Source of the DNA: Chlorobiota bacterium
Lineage (GTDB): Bacteria; Bacteroidota; Ignavibacteria; OLB7
Reading direction: 5' to 3'
Assembly (NCBI GenBank): GCA_016788565.1
Contig: JAEUSP010000063.1
Location: forward strand, 1 to 64,000
DNA: 64,000 nucleotides
Shown: one piece after another, positions 43,265-52,393 of the stretch
Position numbering within the stretch: the stretch's first letter is position 1
Layout: every line of letters starts with the position of its first letter
Position numbers and translations under genes: made by a program
The notes under the pieces: model-generated
Told to the model about the DNA's origin: nothing
Database searches by the model: none
The model's input: only the letters and a program-made list of their open reading frames with translations

Positions 43265-44614
43265 TCAGCTTTCCACAACCACCGCTGGGCGGTAGCTTGA
43301 TTCCCGCAAGGCATGAACCACGTTGGCAACTGGCAGCGCGGTTTCCGGTTTCACCTTTGCTTCAAATTCCTCGCGAAGCCGGGTGATGGTGAATCGGGTT
43401 GGCCAGGCAGCGGCTTCACCCAACGCGCAGATGGTGTTCCCCTCGATGTTGTTGGCAATATCCACCAGCAGATCAAGGTCTCCGCTGGATGCCTCCCCTT
43501 CGTCCACGCGGGTCAGGACTTTTTCTAACCAGCCGCAGCCTTCGCGGCAGGGGGTGCATTGGCCGCACGATTCGTGGTGGTAGAAGTGGATCAGCCGGCG
43601 GAGCATGTGGGGGATGTCGGTCTCTTCATCCATCACCATAATTCCCCCGGTTCCGATTGCCGAGCCGGCCGCTTTCAATCCTTCGGCATCCATCATCACC
43701 CCTTCCAGTTGGTCGCCGCGCAAAATCGGCATCGAGCTTCCGCCCGGGATCACGGCTTTGATTTTCTTTCCACCCGGAACACCGCCGGCAAGGTCGTTGA
43801 TGATATCCAACAACGGCAACCCCGACGGAACCTCATACACCCCCGGCTTGTTCACATGGCCAGATATTCCCAGCAGCAACGTCCCCGGGTGTTTCTCGGC
43901 TCCAATTTTGGAGTAGGCTTCCCCGCCCATGCGCATAATCACCGGAACGTTGGCTATCGTCTCCACATTGTTGATGGTGGTGGGCATTCCCCACAAACCG
44001 ACTTGCGCCGGGAATGGAGGCTTCACGCGGGGGTAGGGGCGGTCACCTTCCAGCGAGTTCATCAGCGATGACTCCTCGCCGCAGATGTAGGCCCCGGCAC
44101 CTTTGTGAACCACGATGTCCATCGTGTAATTCCCGCCAAAGGTTTCCTGCATCCGTGGGCCGATTAGCCCCGCATCGTAGGCGGCTTTCACCGCTTCCTC
44201 GGTTAGCCGCACCCATTTGTGGTACTCGCCACGGATGTAGATGAAGGCGGTGGTGATCCCCATTGCGTAGCCAGCAATCAAGATGCCTTCGATCAGCAAG
44301 TGTGGGTTGAACTCAAAAATTGCCCGATCCTTGAACGACCCCGGCTCCGACTCGTCGCCGTTGATCGCCAGATATTTCGGCTTGTCGGTCCCTTTCGGCA
44401 TGAAGCTCCATTTCAGCCCGGTGGGGAAGCACGCGCCCCCGCGCCCGCGCAACCCCGAACGCTTCATCTCTTCGATGATGTCGTTCGGCTGCATCGTCAG
44501 TGCCTTGCGGTACATCTGGTAGCCGCCGTTGGCAAGATAGACCTCCAGCTTGTGAAGGTTGGGGATGTCGGGAAGGATCAGCTTCGGGAAATTCTGTTCG
44601 GAGAGGTTCGGCAT
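43265..44614 (-). CDS. nuoF: NADH-quinone oxidoreductase subunit F
   Basis: 449 residues, normal length. 'SGLRGRGGACFPTGLKWSFM' (NADH/FMN site), 'GDESEPGSFKDR', 'YICGEESSLMNSLEG', and the 4Fe-4S ligands in 'HESCGQCTPCREGC' with a fourth Cys in 'GNTICALGEAAAWP'. It holds FMN and the N3 cluster and takes electrons from NADH in complex I. No other nuo gene is within the window, and the gene stands as its own unit. It could serve a separate complex, or the nuo genes are dispersed. Confidence 0.93.
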   Translation of the reverse strand: MPNLSEQNFPKLILPDIPNLHKLEVYLANGGYQMYRKALTMQPNDIIEEMKRSGLRGRGGACFPTGLKWSFMPKGTDKPKYLAINGDESEPGSFKDRAIFEFNPHLLIEGILIAGYAMGITTAFIYIRGEYHKWVRLTEEAVKAAYDAGLIGPRMQETFGGNYTMDIVVHKGAGAYICGEESSLMNSLEGDRPYPRVKPPFPAQVGLWGMPTTINNVETIANVPVIMRMGGEAYSKIGAEKHPGTLLLGISGHVNKPGVYEVPSGLPLLDIINDLAGGVPGGKKIKAVIPGGSSMPILRGDQLEGVMMDAEGLKAAGSAIGTGGIMVMDEETDIPHMLRRLIHFYHHESCGQCTPCREGCGWLEKVLTRVDEGEASSGDLDLLVDIANNIEGNTICALGEAAAWPTRFTITRLREEFEAKVKPETALPVANVVHALRESSYRPAVVVES

Positions 44615-44809
44615 GATCGTTTGAATGATCTGGGATCGTTCGGGAAGGTTTGCGCTTGGCGCGCAACGTCACTCTGTTTGCTTGTGCCGAACTTAGCCAA
44701 TTTCACCCGATTGAGAAAAGCCCCGGCAGTGTATCACTTTGCGGCATTTGAATCCCCCTTCCTGCTTGTATTTTGGCAACCCAATTTTTAGCAACTCATT
44801 CAACATATC

Positions 44810-45322
44810 ATGGAACGGATGTGGTCGCCGTGGCGATCCCAGTTTATCAACGCGCCAAAGGATGACACGGCTTCCGACAGCCCGTTCACGATTGCATTCA
44901 ACCAGCCGGAACGCGACCGCGAAACCTACCTGCTGCACCGGGGACGGTTGGGCTTCATTATCCTGAACCTCTATCCGTACAACGCCGGCCACTTGCTGGT
45001 CCTTCCGGTCCGGCAGGTTGCCGATTTACTGGAGCTTACGCCGGAAGAGGGGAGCGAGCTGTTCGCGCTGACGCAATTTGGCGTGAGGATTGTGCAGCGC
45101 GCAATGAACCCACACGGCTTCAACATCGGGATGAATTTGGGGCGGCCCGCCGGGGCCGGAATCGTGAACCACGTTCATCTGCACATTGTCCCGCGTTGGA
45201 ATGGCGACACCAATTTTATGCCGGTGATGGATGAAACCCGCGTCATCAGCGAGCAGATGGAGACGGCGTTTGCCGCGCTGTGGGAAGCAAAGGAGCAATT
45301 ACTGAAGGAGGAGGAAGGATGA
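44810..45322 (+). CDS. HIT family nucleotide hydrolase
   Basis: 170 residues. 'MERMWSPWRSQFI' and the HIT triad 'HVHLHIVPRWNGDTNFMPV' (about residues 122-128), as in the Ap4A phosphorylase/hydrolase-like family of Actinobacteria, Chlorobi and Bacteroidota. Cleaves dinucleoside polyphosphates or related nucleotides. Its stop overlaps the ATG of the next gene (ATGA at 45319). Confidence 0.9.
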   Translation: MERMWSPWRSQFINAPKDDTASDSPFTIAFNQPERDRETYLLHRGRLGFIILNLYPYNAGHLLVLPVRQVADLLELTPEEGSELFALTQFGVRIVQRAMNPHGFNIGMNLGRPAGAGIVNHVHLHIVPRWNGDTNFMPVMDETRVISEQMETAFAALWEAKEQLLKEEEG

Positions 45323-46728
45323 ACAACATTGCTGGAATATCCCGCTGGTTGGCGGTGGCGGCGGTTGCCCTGATTGCCGTTGGCTGTGCAGATTCCGATA
45401 AACCGGGCCAGGCCGAGCAAGGGAAGGGCAACCCTTTTTTGCACGCCGCCGAAACCGTGGCCGCGCAAATCACCGACACCGTTGCCCGCCAAACGGCACT
45501 CTCCGCCATTGCCGTGAACTACGCCGAGTTGGGGGCGTTCAGCGATGCCGAGCGGGTGAGCAATGGGCTGAAAACTGCTGAGGTTCAAACCTATCTGCTT
45601 GCCAAAATTGCCACCGAGCAAAGCCGCAAAGGGCATGATTCGTTGGCCAGAGTGATCCTTGCCAGCGCAGCGTCGTTGGACCTTTCCCCGCTGACACCCA
45701 GCACCCGCGCAATTCGTGCGGGTGAGCTTGCCAAAGCCGCATTGCAGCTTCGCGATGCAGCCGCAGCCAAGCGGTTTCTGGATGATGGCCGTGTTTCGGC
45801 GGTCTCCATCACCGACCCATTTTTCCGCACCCGCGCTGTTTCCGAGCTTGCGGCAATCTATGCCGAAGCCGGTTTCCGCGACGAAGCAACGGCAATGCTG
45901 AACGACGCAACCAAAGGGATTGACGGGAAGGAAATGCCCGGAAGCCTTGCGCTTGGCTACATCAGCCGTGCGTTTGGGAAGATTGGAAAACCGGCCGCCG
46001 CGCTGGCAACCGCTGCGGCAAGCCCCGAACGCCGCGTGCAGTTCGATGGGCTGCTGAACGCGGCGGCCAGCTACGCCAAACTTGGCAACACCGATTCAGC
46101 ATTGATCCTTCTGAACAACGCAACCACGCTTGCCAGCAACGAATCGGAATGGCACTCGCGCGCGCCGGGCTGGGTGGCGGTGGCAAAGGGGTTGGCGGCA
46201 ATCAAACAGTGGAAGCCGGCAATGGAGATTCTGAAAAAACTTCAAACTGAGTCGGACAGCTTGGCCCCTGCCGCGCGGTTCGATGCCGCCGTTGGCATTG
46301 CCGAATGTCTGGTTGCCTTGCGGATGAACAGCCAGTCCGACAGTGCAGCAACGCAGGTGATCCATTTTTCTGGCGCGGTTCGCGATCCCGAAATTCTTGC
46401 CCCGTTTGCCGCCACGCTAACGGCCACTGCCGAAGCCTACATTGACTCCAGCATGATCCCCCCGGGCATCCAGCTGTTGAACCAGGCTGCCACATTGGCC
46501 GCAACCAGCCCCGCCGGCCCCGAACGGGAATCGCTGATTGCACAGATCAGCTACGACCAAGCGCGCGCCGGAAATTTCACCGGGGCCATTGCCGCCTACC
46601 AGCAGCTGACCCAACCACGCGAGCGTGCACTTGCGCTGGCAGCAATCGGGGCCGAGTACGCGAAGGCCGGACGCAATCCATCAGCCGAAGAGCTGAAGGT
46701 GTTGGAAGCGATTAACAAACAACCATAA
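45319..46728 (+). CDS. Lipoprotein with TPR-like helical repeats
   Basis: 469 residues from ATG 45319. Signal and lipobox 'ALIAVGC' (Cys about 22). The whole mature part is Ala-rich helix pairs of about 35 residues, such as 'ALSAIAVNYAELGAFSDAERV', 'AELAAIYAEAGFRDEATAML', 'NAAASYAKLGNTDSALILL' and 'ALAAIGAEYAKAGRNPSAEEL', typical of TPR superhelices. It is placed between HIT and der in one operon, with der 6 bases behind. Probably an envelope scaffold; partner unknown. Confidence 0.75.
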   Translation: MNNIAGISRWLAVAAVALIAVGCADSDKPGQAEQGKGNPFLHAAETVAAQITDTVARQTALSAIAVNYAELGAFSDAERVSNGLKTAEVQTYLLAKIATEQSRKGHDSLARVILASAASLDLSPLTPSTRAIRAGELAKAALQLRDAAAAKRFLDDGRVSAVSITDPFFRTRAVSELAAIYAEAGFRDEATAMLNDATKGIDGKEMPGSLALGYISRAFGKIGKPAAALATAAASPERRVQFDGLLNAAASYAKLGNTDSALILLNNATTLASNESEWHSRAPGWVAVAKGLAAIKQWKPAMEILKKLQTESDSLAPAARFDAAVGIAECLVALRMNSQSDSAATQVIHFSGAVRDPEILAPFAATLTATAEAYIDSSMIPPGIQLLNQAATLAATSPAGPERESLIAQISYDQARAGNFTGAIAAYQQLTQPRERALALAAIGAEYAKAGRNPSAEELKVLEAINKQP

Positions 46729-46734
46729 AAACCA

Positions 46735-48084
46735 ATGAAGCGAGTAGTCGCAATCGTCGGAAGGCCGAACGTCGGGAAATCAACGCTCTTCAACCGCATC
46801 CTGCAACGCCGCGATGCCATTGTGGAGAACGAGCCAGGGGTCACGCGCGACCGCCATTACGGCGAGGCGGAGTGGGCGGGGAAAAAATTCTCGCTGGTGG
46901 ATACCGGCGGCTTCGTCCCGGAAAGCTCCGACGTGTTCGAGCTTGCCATCCGCGAGCAGGCCGAAATCGCCATCGAGGAATCGGACTCACTGATCTTCGT
47001 GGTGGATGCCCGCGACGGCATGACCTCCATGGATCAAGAAATCGCCGTGATGCTTCGCCGCGCCGGCAAGAACGTTGTGCTGGTGGTGAACAAAGCCGAC
47101 AACGAGAAATACGACCAAGAAGCGGTGGATTTCTACAACATGGGGCTTGGCGAGCCATACCCCATCTCGGCAATGAACGGGCGGCACATCGGCGATATGC
47201 TGGACATCGTCACCGAGGGATTCCCGCAAAGTGACATGAGTGAGGAAGAGGAGGGAGGGCCGCTGAAAATCGCACTGATCGGAAGGCCGAACGTTGGGAA
47301 AAGCTCTATCACCAACGCCATGTTGGGCCAGGAGCGCGCCATCGTCACGCCGATTGCCGGAACCACCCGCGACTCCATTGACAGCACCCTTCGCTACCAC
47401 GGCGAGGAGATCACCCTGATTGACACCGCGGGCTTGCGGAAACGGAAGCGGGTGAAAGAATCGGTGGAGCTGTTTTCGGTGATCCGAACCACACGCGCAA
47501 TCGAGCGGTGCGACGTTGCGATTGTGGTGGTGGATGCCGTGGAAGGCCTGGAACGCCAGGATGCAAAGGTGATTGTGGAGGCTGCCGAAAAACGGAAAGG
47601 GCTGATTATTGCCGTCAACAAATGGGACCTTGTGGAGAAGGACACCATGACCTCCAAGCGATTCGAGGATGCGATTTACGAGAGCTTGCCGACGTTCGAT
47701 TACATCCCCATCACCTTCGTCTCGGCAGTCACCCGCCAGCGGTTAGTGAAGCTGATTGAGCTTGCCCAGCAGGTCCACGCCGAACGCCACAAACGGATCA
47801 GCACCAGCCAGCTGAACGACGTGATTCTGGAGGCAATCAAAAACCACCCGCCCCCCGCAGTGAAAGGGCACGACCTTCGGATCAACTTCATCCAGCAGCC
47901 GCAAGCCGCGCCGCCGGTGTTCCTGTGCTACACTAACTATCCCGAGCTTGTGCCGGAAAACTACACGCGATTTTTGGAAGGGGTAATCCGCAAGCACTAC
48001 GGCTTTGTTGGCGCACCGATCACCATTGTCTATAAACAGAAAAACCGTTTGCGGACATCGGGATACTCAACCAAAACAATGTGA
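46735..48084 (+). CDS. der: Ribosome biogenesis GTPase Der
   Basis: 449 residues. Two tandem GTPase domains, each with '[13 protein letters not shown]'/'[13 protein letters not shown]' (G1, residues about 7 and 181), 'DTGG' and 'DTAGL' (G3) and 'NKAD' and 'NKWD' (G4), followed by the C-terminal KH-like domain ('[18 protein letters not shown]', '[17 protein letters not shown]'). Needed for 50S subunit assembly. Third gene of the HIT-TPR-der operon. Confidence 0.97.
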   Translation: MKRVVAIVGRPNVGKSTLFNRILQRRDAIVENEPGVTRDRHYGEAEWAGKKFSLVDTGGFVPESSDVFELAIREQAEIAIEESDSLIFVVDARDGMTSMDQEIAVMLRRAGKNVVLVVNKADNEKYDQEAVDFYNMGLGEPYPISAMNGRHIGDMLDIVTEGFPQSDMSEEEEGGPLKIALIGRPNVGKSSITNAMLGQERAIVTPIAGTTRDSIDSTLRYHGEEITLIDTAGLRKRKRVKESVELFSVIRTTRAIERCDVAIVVVDAVEGLERQDAKVIVEAAEKRKGLIIAVNKWDLVEKDTMTSKRFEDAIYESLPTFDYIPITFVSAVTRQRLVKLIELAQQVHAERHKRISTSQLNDVILEAIKNHPPPAVKGHDLRINFIQQPQAAPPVFLCYTNYPELVPENYTRFLEGVIRKHYGFVGAPITIVYKQKNRLRTSGYSTKTM

Positions 48085-48231
48085 TGCTGGGCGCAGGCTA
48101 AAGACGTGTCATTGATCCCGACTCAGTCGGGGGATGCCTACCGGAATGGAGTAGATGGAGTACCGTGCTAGGGGAGACAATAGAACAAACCGATGACACG
48201 TCAGCAAAGCTGTGCATCGGTGTTCCAGAAA

Positions 48232-48277
48232 GCCTTGCAGGGTGAAGCCGGAAACCTTCCTTTCCCCCCTGCAAGGC
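48232..48277 (+). promoter_or_regulatory. Long-stem hairpin upstream of the epimerase gene
   Basis: GCCTTGCAGGG (48232-48242) pairs perfectly with CCCTGCAAGGC (48267-48277) around a 24-base loop that contains GAAGCCGGAAACCTTCC, itself partly self-complementary. It ends 33 bases before ATG 48311. No T-run follows, so a leader structure or duplicated palindrome is more likely than a terminator. A second small palindrome GATCCCGACT/AGTCGGGG lies near 48116-48134. Confidence 0.4.
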
Positions 48278-48310
48278 AACTACTCAACAATCAGTGAGAA
48301 GCCCCCCTGC

Positions 48311-49213
48311 ATGAAGTTGCTGATAACGGGTAGTTCAGGATTTGTCGGCTGGAATGCGGCCAGGTATTTCGCGAATCAAGGTGACAGCGTCGTTGGGACG
48401 TTCCATACGTTTCCTCACTACTTGCACAACAACGGCGTGGTTGCTGTCAGGCTAGATCTTGCCGACAGAACCGAGATTCACGAGCTTATCGGCCGCTTCC
48501 AGCCGACGTTTATTTTCCACTTTGCCGCGCTTGCCCGGCCGCAGCTTGGCAACACCCCGCAGCAACTCCATTCCATCAACGTCCAGGGGAGCAGTGATGT
48601 GGCAACGGCGGCGGCCAGCCACGGTATTCCGCTGCTCTATCTTTCCACCGATCTTGTTCTTCCATCCGGCCCAAACCCCATTGATGAATCCGCCGTCCCC
48701 GCCCCGCCCACTCACTCACCCTATGCCCAATCGAAGCTGGAAGGTGAGCAGGCTGTGCAATCGGCTGGCGGGCGTTGGGCAATCATCCGCCCGTCGGTGA
48801 TGTTCGGCGACGGCACCCCCCGCACCAACTCCTTCACGCAATTCATTGACCGCTGCTGGGAACGGGGCGAACCCGCGCCGCTCTTCAGCGATCAACTCCG
48901 CTCCTTCCTGTTTGTGGAAGATTTGTTCACTGCCCTCGAAGCGATTATCCGCACAAATTCTTGGGGGGAAATTTTTCATGCTGGAGGCCAGCAATGCCGT
49001 AGCCGCGCCCAGTTCGGGCTGGCGTGGGCCGATGCCTGTGGCGTGCCGCACACCCTCTGCAACGTGATGCAAGCCAGTCAAAAATCTGGCTACATTGGTG
49101 GCGAAAGTCATATCAATCTGGACTGCTGCAAGCTACGCGCACTTGGCTGGGAAGCCCGCTCAATTACAGATGGATTCCAGCAAATGCTTCGTTGGCGTGG
49201 CGGTGGTCGGTAG
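48311..49213 (+). CDS. NAD-dependent epimerase/RmlD-like sugar reductase
   Basis: 300 residues from ATG 48311. Extended SDR: 'MKLLITGSSGFVGWNAARYF' (NAD(P)-binding), 'FIFHFAALARPQ', 'LLYLSTDLVL' and the catalytic 'YAQSKLEGE' (Tyr-x3-Lys), then 'WAIIRPSVMFGDG' and 'FLFVEDL'. Best resembles dTDP-4-dehydrorhamnose reductase (RmlD) or a sugar-nucleotide epimerase. With the RmlA-like enzyme at 32756 it could supply a deoxysugar donor, although the two are far apart. Confidence 0.85.
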   Translation: MKLLITGSSGFVGWNAARYFANQGDSVVGTFHTFPHYLHNNGVVAVRLDLADRTEIHELIGRFQPTFIFHFAALARPQLGNTPQQLHSINVQGSSDVATAAASHGIPLLYLSTDLVLPSGPNPIDESAVPAPPTHSPYAQSKLEGEQAVQSAGGRWAIIRPSVMFGDGTPRTNSFTQFIDRCWERGEPAPLFSDQLRSFLFVEDLFTALEAIIRTNSWGEIFHAGGQQCRSRAQFGLAWADACGVPHTLCNVMQASQKSGYIGGESHINLDCCKLRALGWEARSITDGFQQMLRWRGGGR

Positions 49214-49262
49214 ATTGCGGGCCGTTTTTTAACACAACACTCAATCAACCAACGCAGATCGT

Positions 49263-50357
49263 ATGGGTTTTGCCTGTGGCATTGTTGGGCTTCCGAACGT
49301 CGGGAAATCAACGCTTTTCAACGCTATCACCTCGGCCGGAATCGCTGCCGAGAACTATCCTTTTTGCACCATCGAGCCAAACACCGGGATGGTCCCTGTT
49401 CCCGACCCCCGGCTGGATTGGCTTTCGTCCGTGTTCAACACCAAACGCACCGTTCCCACCACCATCGAGTTTGTAGATATTGCCGGGCTGGTTCGCGGCG
49501 CCGCCCAGGGGGAAGGGTTGGGGAACCAGTTTCTTGGCCACATCCGCACGGTGGATGCGGTGGCGCACGTTGTCCGTTGTTTCAGCGATGAAAACGTGAT
49601 CCACGTTGATGGCAGCGTGGACTCCATTCGGGACATCGAAACGATTGAAACGGAGTTGATCCTGAAGGACATCGAGACGGTAGAGAAGCGAATTGAGGGG
49701 GCGCAACGGAAGATGAAGACGCAGGATAAAACCGCAGCCGAGGAGATTGAAGTAGCCAACAAACTGCGCGAACATTTGGGGAACGGGCAGCTTGCCATCA
49801 CCTTCCAGCGCGACGACAAGGAGCGTGAGATACTCCGCGAGTTCCACCTGCTGACCGACAAGCTGGTGATGTACATTGCCAACACCGACGAAGATGGGTT
49901 AATCAACGGCAACCCACAGATTGACCGCGTCCGCCAGTTTGCCGAATCGCGCGGGTTCAAGTGTGTTCCGGTCTGCGCAAAAATTGAGTCGGAGATTGCC
50001 GAGCTTCCGGCCGAGGATCGGGCTGAGTTTCTTGCATCGCTTGGGCTAACCGAGCCGGGGTTGAACTCCATCATCCGCACCGGCTACGGCCTGTTGGGAT
50101 TGCTCACCTACTTCACCGCTGGCGAGAAAGAGTGCCGCGCATGGACCGTCCGCAAAGGCTCAACCGCACCGGAAGCTGCCGGGGTAATCCACACCGATTT
50201 CCAGAAAGGATTTATCCGCGCCGAGGTTCAAGCCTACGAAGACCTTCGCCGGTTGGGAAGCGAATCGGCAGTGAAAGAAGCCGGGCTGTACCGGGTGGAA
50301 GGGAAGGAGTATGTGGTGAAAGATGGAGACGTGATGTTCTTCCGGTTCAATGTGTAG
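49263..50357 (+). CDS. ychF: Redox-regulated ATPase YchF
   Basis: 364 residues, normal length. '[21 protein letters not shown]' region (G1), 'DIAGLVRGAAQGEGLGNQFL' (G3), the ATP-selective 'NTDE' in place of NKxD, and the C-terminal TGS domain ('AWTVRKGSTAPEAAGVIHTDFQKGFIRAEV' in parts, ending 'DGDVMFFRFNV'). Binds ribosomes. Starts 49 bases after the epimerase gene. Confidence 0.97.
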   Translation: MGFACGIVGLPNVGKSTLFNAITSAGIAAENYPFCTIEPNTGMVPVPDPRLDWLSSVFNTKRTVPTTIEFVDIAGLVRGAAQGEGLGNQFLGHIRTVDAVAHVVRCFSDENVIHVDGSVDSIRDIETIETELILKDIETVEKRIEGAQRKMKTQDKTAAEEIEVANKLREHLGNGQLAITFQRDDKEREILREFHLLTDKLVMYIANTDEDGLINGNPQIDRVRQFAESRGFKCVPVCAKIESEIAELPAEDRAEFLASLGLTEPGLNSIIRTGYGLLGLLTYFTAGEKECRAWTVRKGSTAPEAAGVIHTDFQKGFIRAEVQAYEDLRRLGSESAVKEAGLYRVEGKEYVVKDGDVMFFRFNV

Positions 50358-50457
50358 GGGAGTCGGGGGGGACAGGGAGCGGAGGGCTGGGTTCGGAGGG
50401 CTTGAACTCTTTCACTCTTCCCATCTCACTCTTCACTCTTTCTTCAACGCATCCCCC

Positions 50458-51144
50458 ATGAAACTCCTTCTTTTCGACATTGACGGCACATTGCTTCGGG
50501 TGCAGCGCGGGGTGAATCGGGCGGTGGTGCATGGGGTGGCGCGGCGGTTGCTGGAGCATCACGGTGAGCTTCCCGAGTTGGAGCTTCACGGAAAAACCGA
50601 CCCGCAGATATTTCTGGAAATTGCCGAACATCTCCGGTTAGAACGCCACGATGCCGAATCACGATTGCGCCCGCTTGAGCTTGTCATCACCGAAGAATGG
50701 GAGCAGCATCTGAGCCAAGAAACGGTTGAGATTCTTCCTGGCGTTGTTGATTTGTTGGAGCGATTGACGCAGCTTCCAAACATTCATCTTGGATTGCTAA
50801 CCGGGAACGTTGCCAGCGGAGCCAGCGCAAAACTGCGCCCGCATGGTTTGGGGAAGTATTTCACCGTTGGCGCGTACGGTTCCGATTCGGCGGTGCGCAA
50901 CCATTTGCCCCCAATCGCGATTCGCCGCGCTGCCGAACTTCACGGCTACCCATTCCAGCCCGGCCAAACGCTCATCATCGGCGATTCCCACCGTGATATT
51001 GAGTGCGCTCGCCTGAGCGGGGTGCGCTCGTTGGCGGTTGCAACCGGCGGGCTTTCGGTGGATCAGCTTCGCGCCCACAATCCCGATTACTTGGTGGAGA
51101 CTCTTCTGGACGATAGCCCCATTCACGCATTTATTTCCCAGTAA
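50458..51144 (+). CDS. HAD-superfamily phosphatase (phosphoglycolate-phosphatase-like)
   Basis: 228 residues from ATG 50458. HAD motifs in order: 'LLLFDIDGTLLRV' (nucleophile Asp), 'LGLLTGNVASGASAKL' (motif II), 'Arg/Lys' region before 'LIIGDSHRDIECA' (motif IV) and a C1 helical cap between. The cap layout and 'LTGN' fit phosphoglycolate phosphatase-like and beta-phosphoglucomutase-like enzymes. Substrate not predictable. Eleven bases before the NamZ-like gene, so same operon. Confidence 0.88.
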   Translation: MKLLLFDIDGTLLRVQRGVNRAVVHGVARRLLEHHGELPELELHGKTDPQIFLEIAEHLRLERHDAESRLRPLELVITEEWEQHLSQETVEILPGVVDLLERLTQLPNIHLGLLTGNVASGASAKLRPHGLGKYFTVGAYGSDSAVRNHLPPIAIRRAAELHGYPFQPGQTLIIGDSHRDIECARLSGVRSLAVATGGLSVDQLRAHNPDYLVETLLDDSPIHAFISQ

Positions 51145-51154
51145 CCCAGCCACA

Positions 51155-52390
51155 ATGTCCCTTCGCCAATTCTTTGTTCTGTTTGTTGCTTCTGCCCTGA
51201 TGCTGGCTCACGCTGCCGTGGCTCAAACCCTTCCTGGAATTGACGTTCTGGTGGCGCAGAATTTTTCGGCAGTGGCTGGCAAGCGTGTTGGTGTAGTCAC
51301 CAACCAAACCGGGGTTCGCCGCGATTTCCGCCAAACCACAGTGGAGGCATTTCTTGCCACGGATCATTGCCAGCTTACGGCACTTTACGCGCCGGAGCAT
51401 GGGATTGATGGCTCGGTGTTGGCCGGCGACGAGGTGGCCAACCGGACGTATCGGGGCATCCCAGTCCATTCGCTGTACGGCGCAACCAAAAAGCCAACGC
51501 CGGGGATGCTGAAGGATATTGATGTGATGGTGTATGACATCCAAGATATTGGTGTCCGAAGCTACACGTTCATCAGCACGCTGATAAAAGTGATGGAAGG
51601 ATGCGCCGAAGCAAACATTCCGCTGATTGTGCTGGACCGCCCAAACCCAATCGGCGGCGATGTTGTGGATGGTTCCGTTCTTGACACCAGCTATCGCTCG
51701 TTTGTTGGCATTGTCCCCGTCCCGTACGTCTATGGCCTAACCGTTGGCGAGCTTGCGCTGATGGCCAACGGGGAAGGGTGGCTGGCAAACGGTGTGAAGT
51801 GTGAACTTTCGGTGGTGCAAATGGCGGGCTGGAATCGCTCGATGACCTGGCGGCAAACGGGGCTGCAATGGATTCCGCCATCGCCCCACATCCCAACGCC
51901 GGAAGCCGGGTTTGCCTACGCCGTTACTGGTACGTTGGGTGAGCTTGGAGTAATCAGCATCGGCATTGGCTACACGCTGCCGTTCCAGCTTGTTGGAGCA
52001 ACGTGGATGAACGGGGAAGAATTTGCCAGCAAACTCAACAGCCTTGACGTGGAAGGAGTGTGGTTCCGCAAAACCAGCTACAAGCCATTTTATGGTTTCT
52101 CAAACGGCCAAGTCTGCAACGGCGTGCAGATTATTCGTTCAGATATTCGCACAGCCCCATTCACCGCCTGCGTCGCAATTATGACCACGCTACGTGATAG
52201 CTACCCCGAACGGAAATTATTCCCCAGCGACACCTCATCAAAGTGGGTGATGTTCAACAAAGTTTGCGGCGGGAACCAGTTGCAACGCCAGCTACTTTCC
52301 GGGGTTCCCTTCCAGGAAATCACCGACAGCTGGGGCGCAGAACTAAATCGGTTTATTGGTAGGCGGGAGGAGTATTTGTTGTATGAGTAA
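51155..52390 (+). CDS. namZ: Exo-beta-N-acetylmuramidase NamZ-like (DUF1343)
   Basis: 411 residues from ATG 51155. Signal peptide 'FFVLFVASALMLAHAAVAQ' (to about residue 23). DUF1343 signatures: 'VGVVTNQTGVRRD', 'ALYAPEHGIDGSV', 'MVYDIQDIGVRSYTFISTL', 'LDRPNPIGGDVVDG', 'PYVYGLTVGELA' and 'PSPHIPTPE'. NamZ removes terminal MurNAc from peptidoglycan fragments, so this protein and the amidase and MltD-type enzymes in the window can form a wall turnover set. Last gene of the ychF-HAD-namZ run. Confidence 0.85.
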   Translation: MSLRQFFVLFVASALMLAHAAVAQTLPGIDVLVAQNFSAVAGKRVGVVTNQTGVRRDFRQTTVEAFLATDHCQLTALYAPEHGIDGSVLAGDEVANRTYRGIPVHSLYGATKKPTPGMLKDIDVMVYDIQDIGVRSYTFISTLIKVMEGCAEANIPLIVLDRPNPIGGDVVDGSVLDTSYRSFVGIVPVPYVYGLTVGELALMANGEGWLANGVKCELSVVQMAGWNRSMTWRQTGLQWIPPSPHIPTPEAGFAYAVTGTLGELGVISIGIGYTLPFQLVGATWMNGEEFASKLNSLDVEGVWFRKTSYKPFYGFSNGQVCNGVQIIRSDIRTAPFTACVAIMTTLRDSYPERKLFPSDTSSKWVMFNKVCGGNQLQRQLLSGVPFQEITDSWGAELNRFIGRREEYLLYE

Positions 52391-52393
52391 CTA

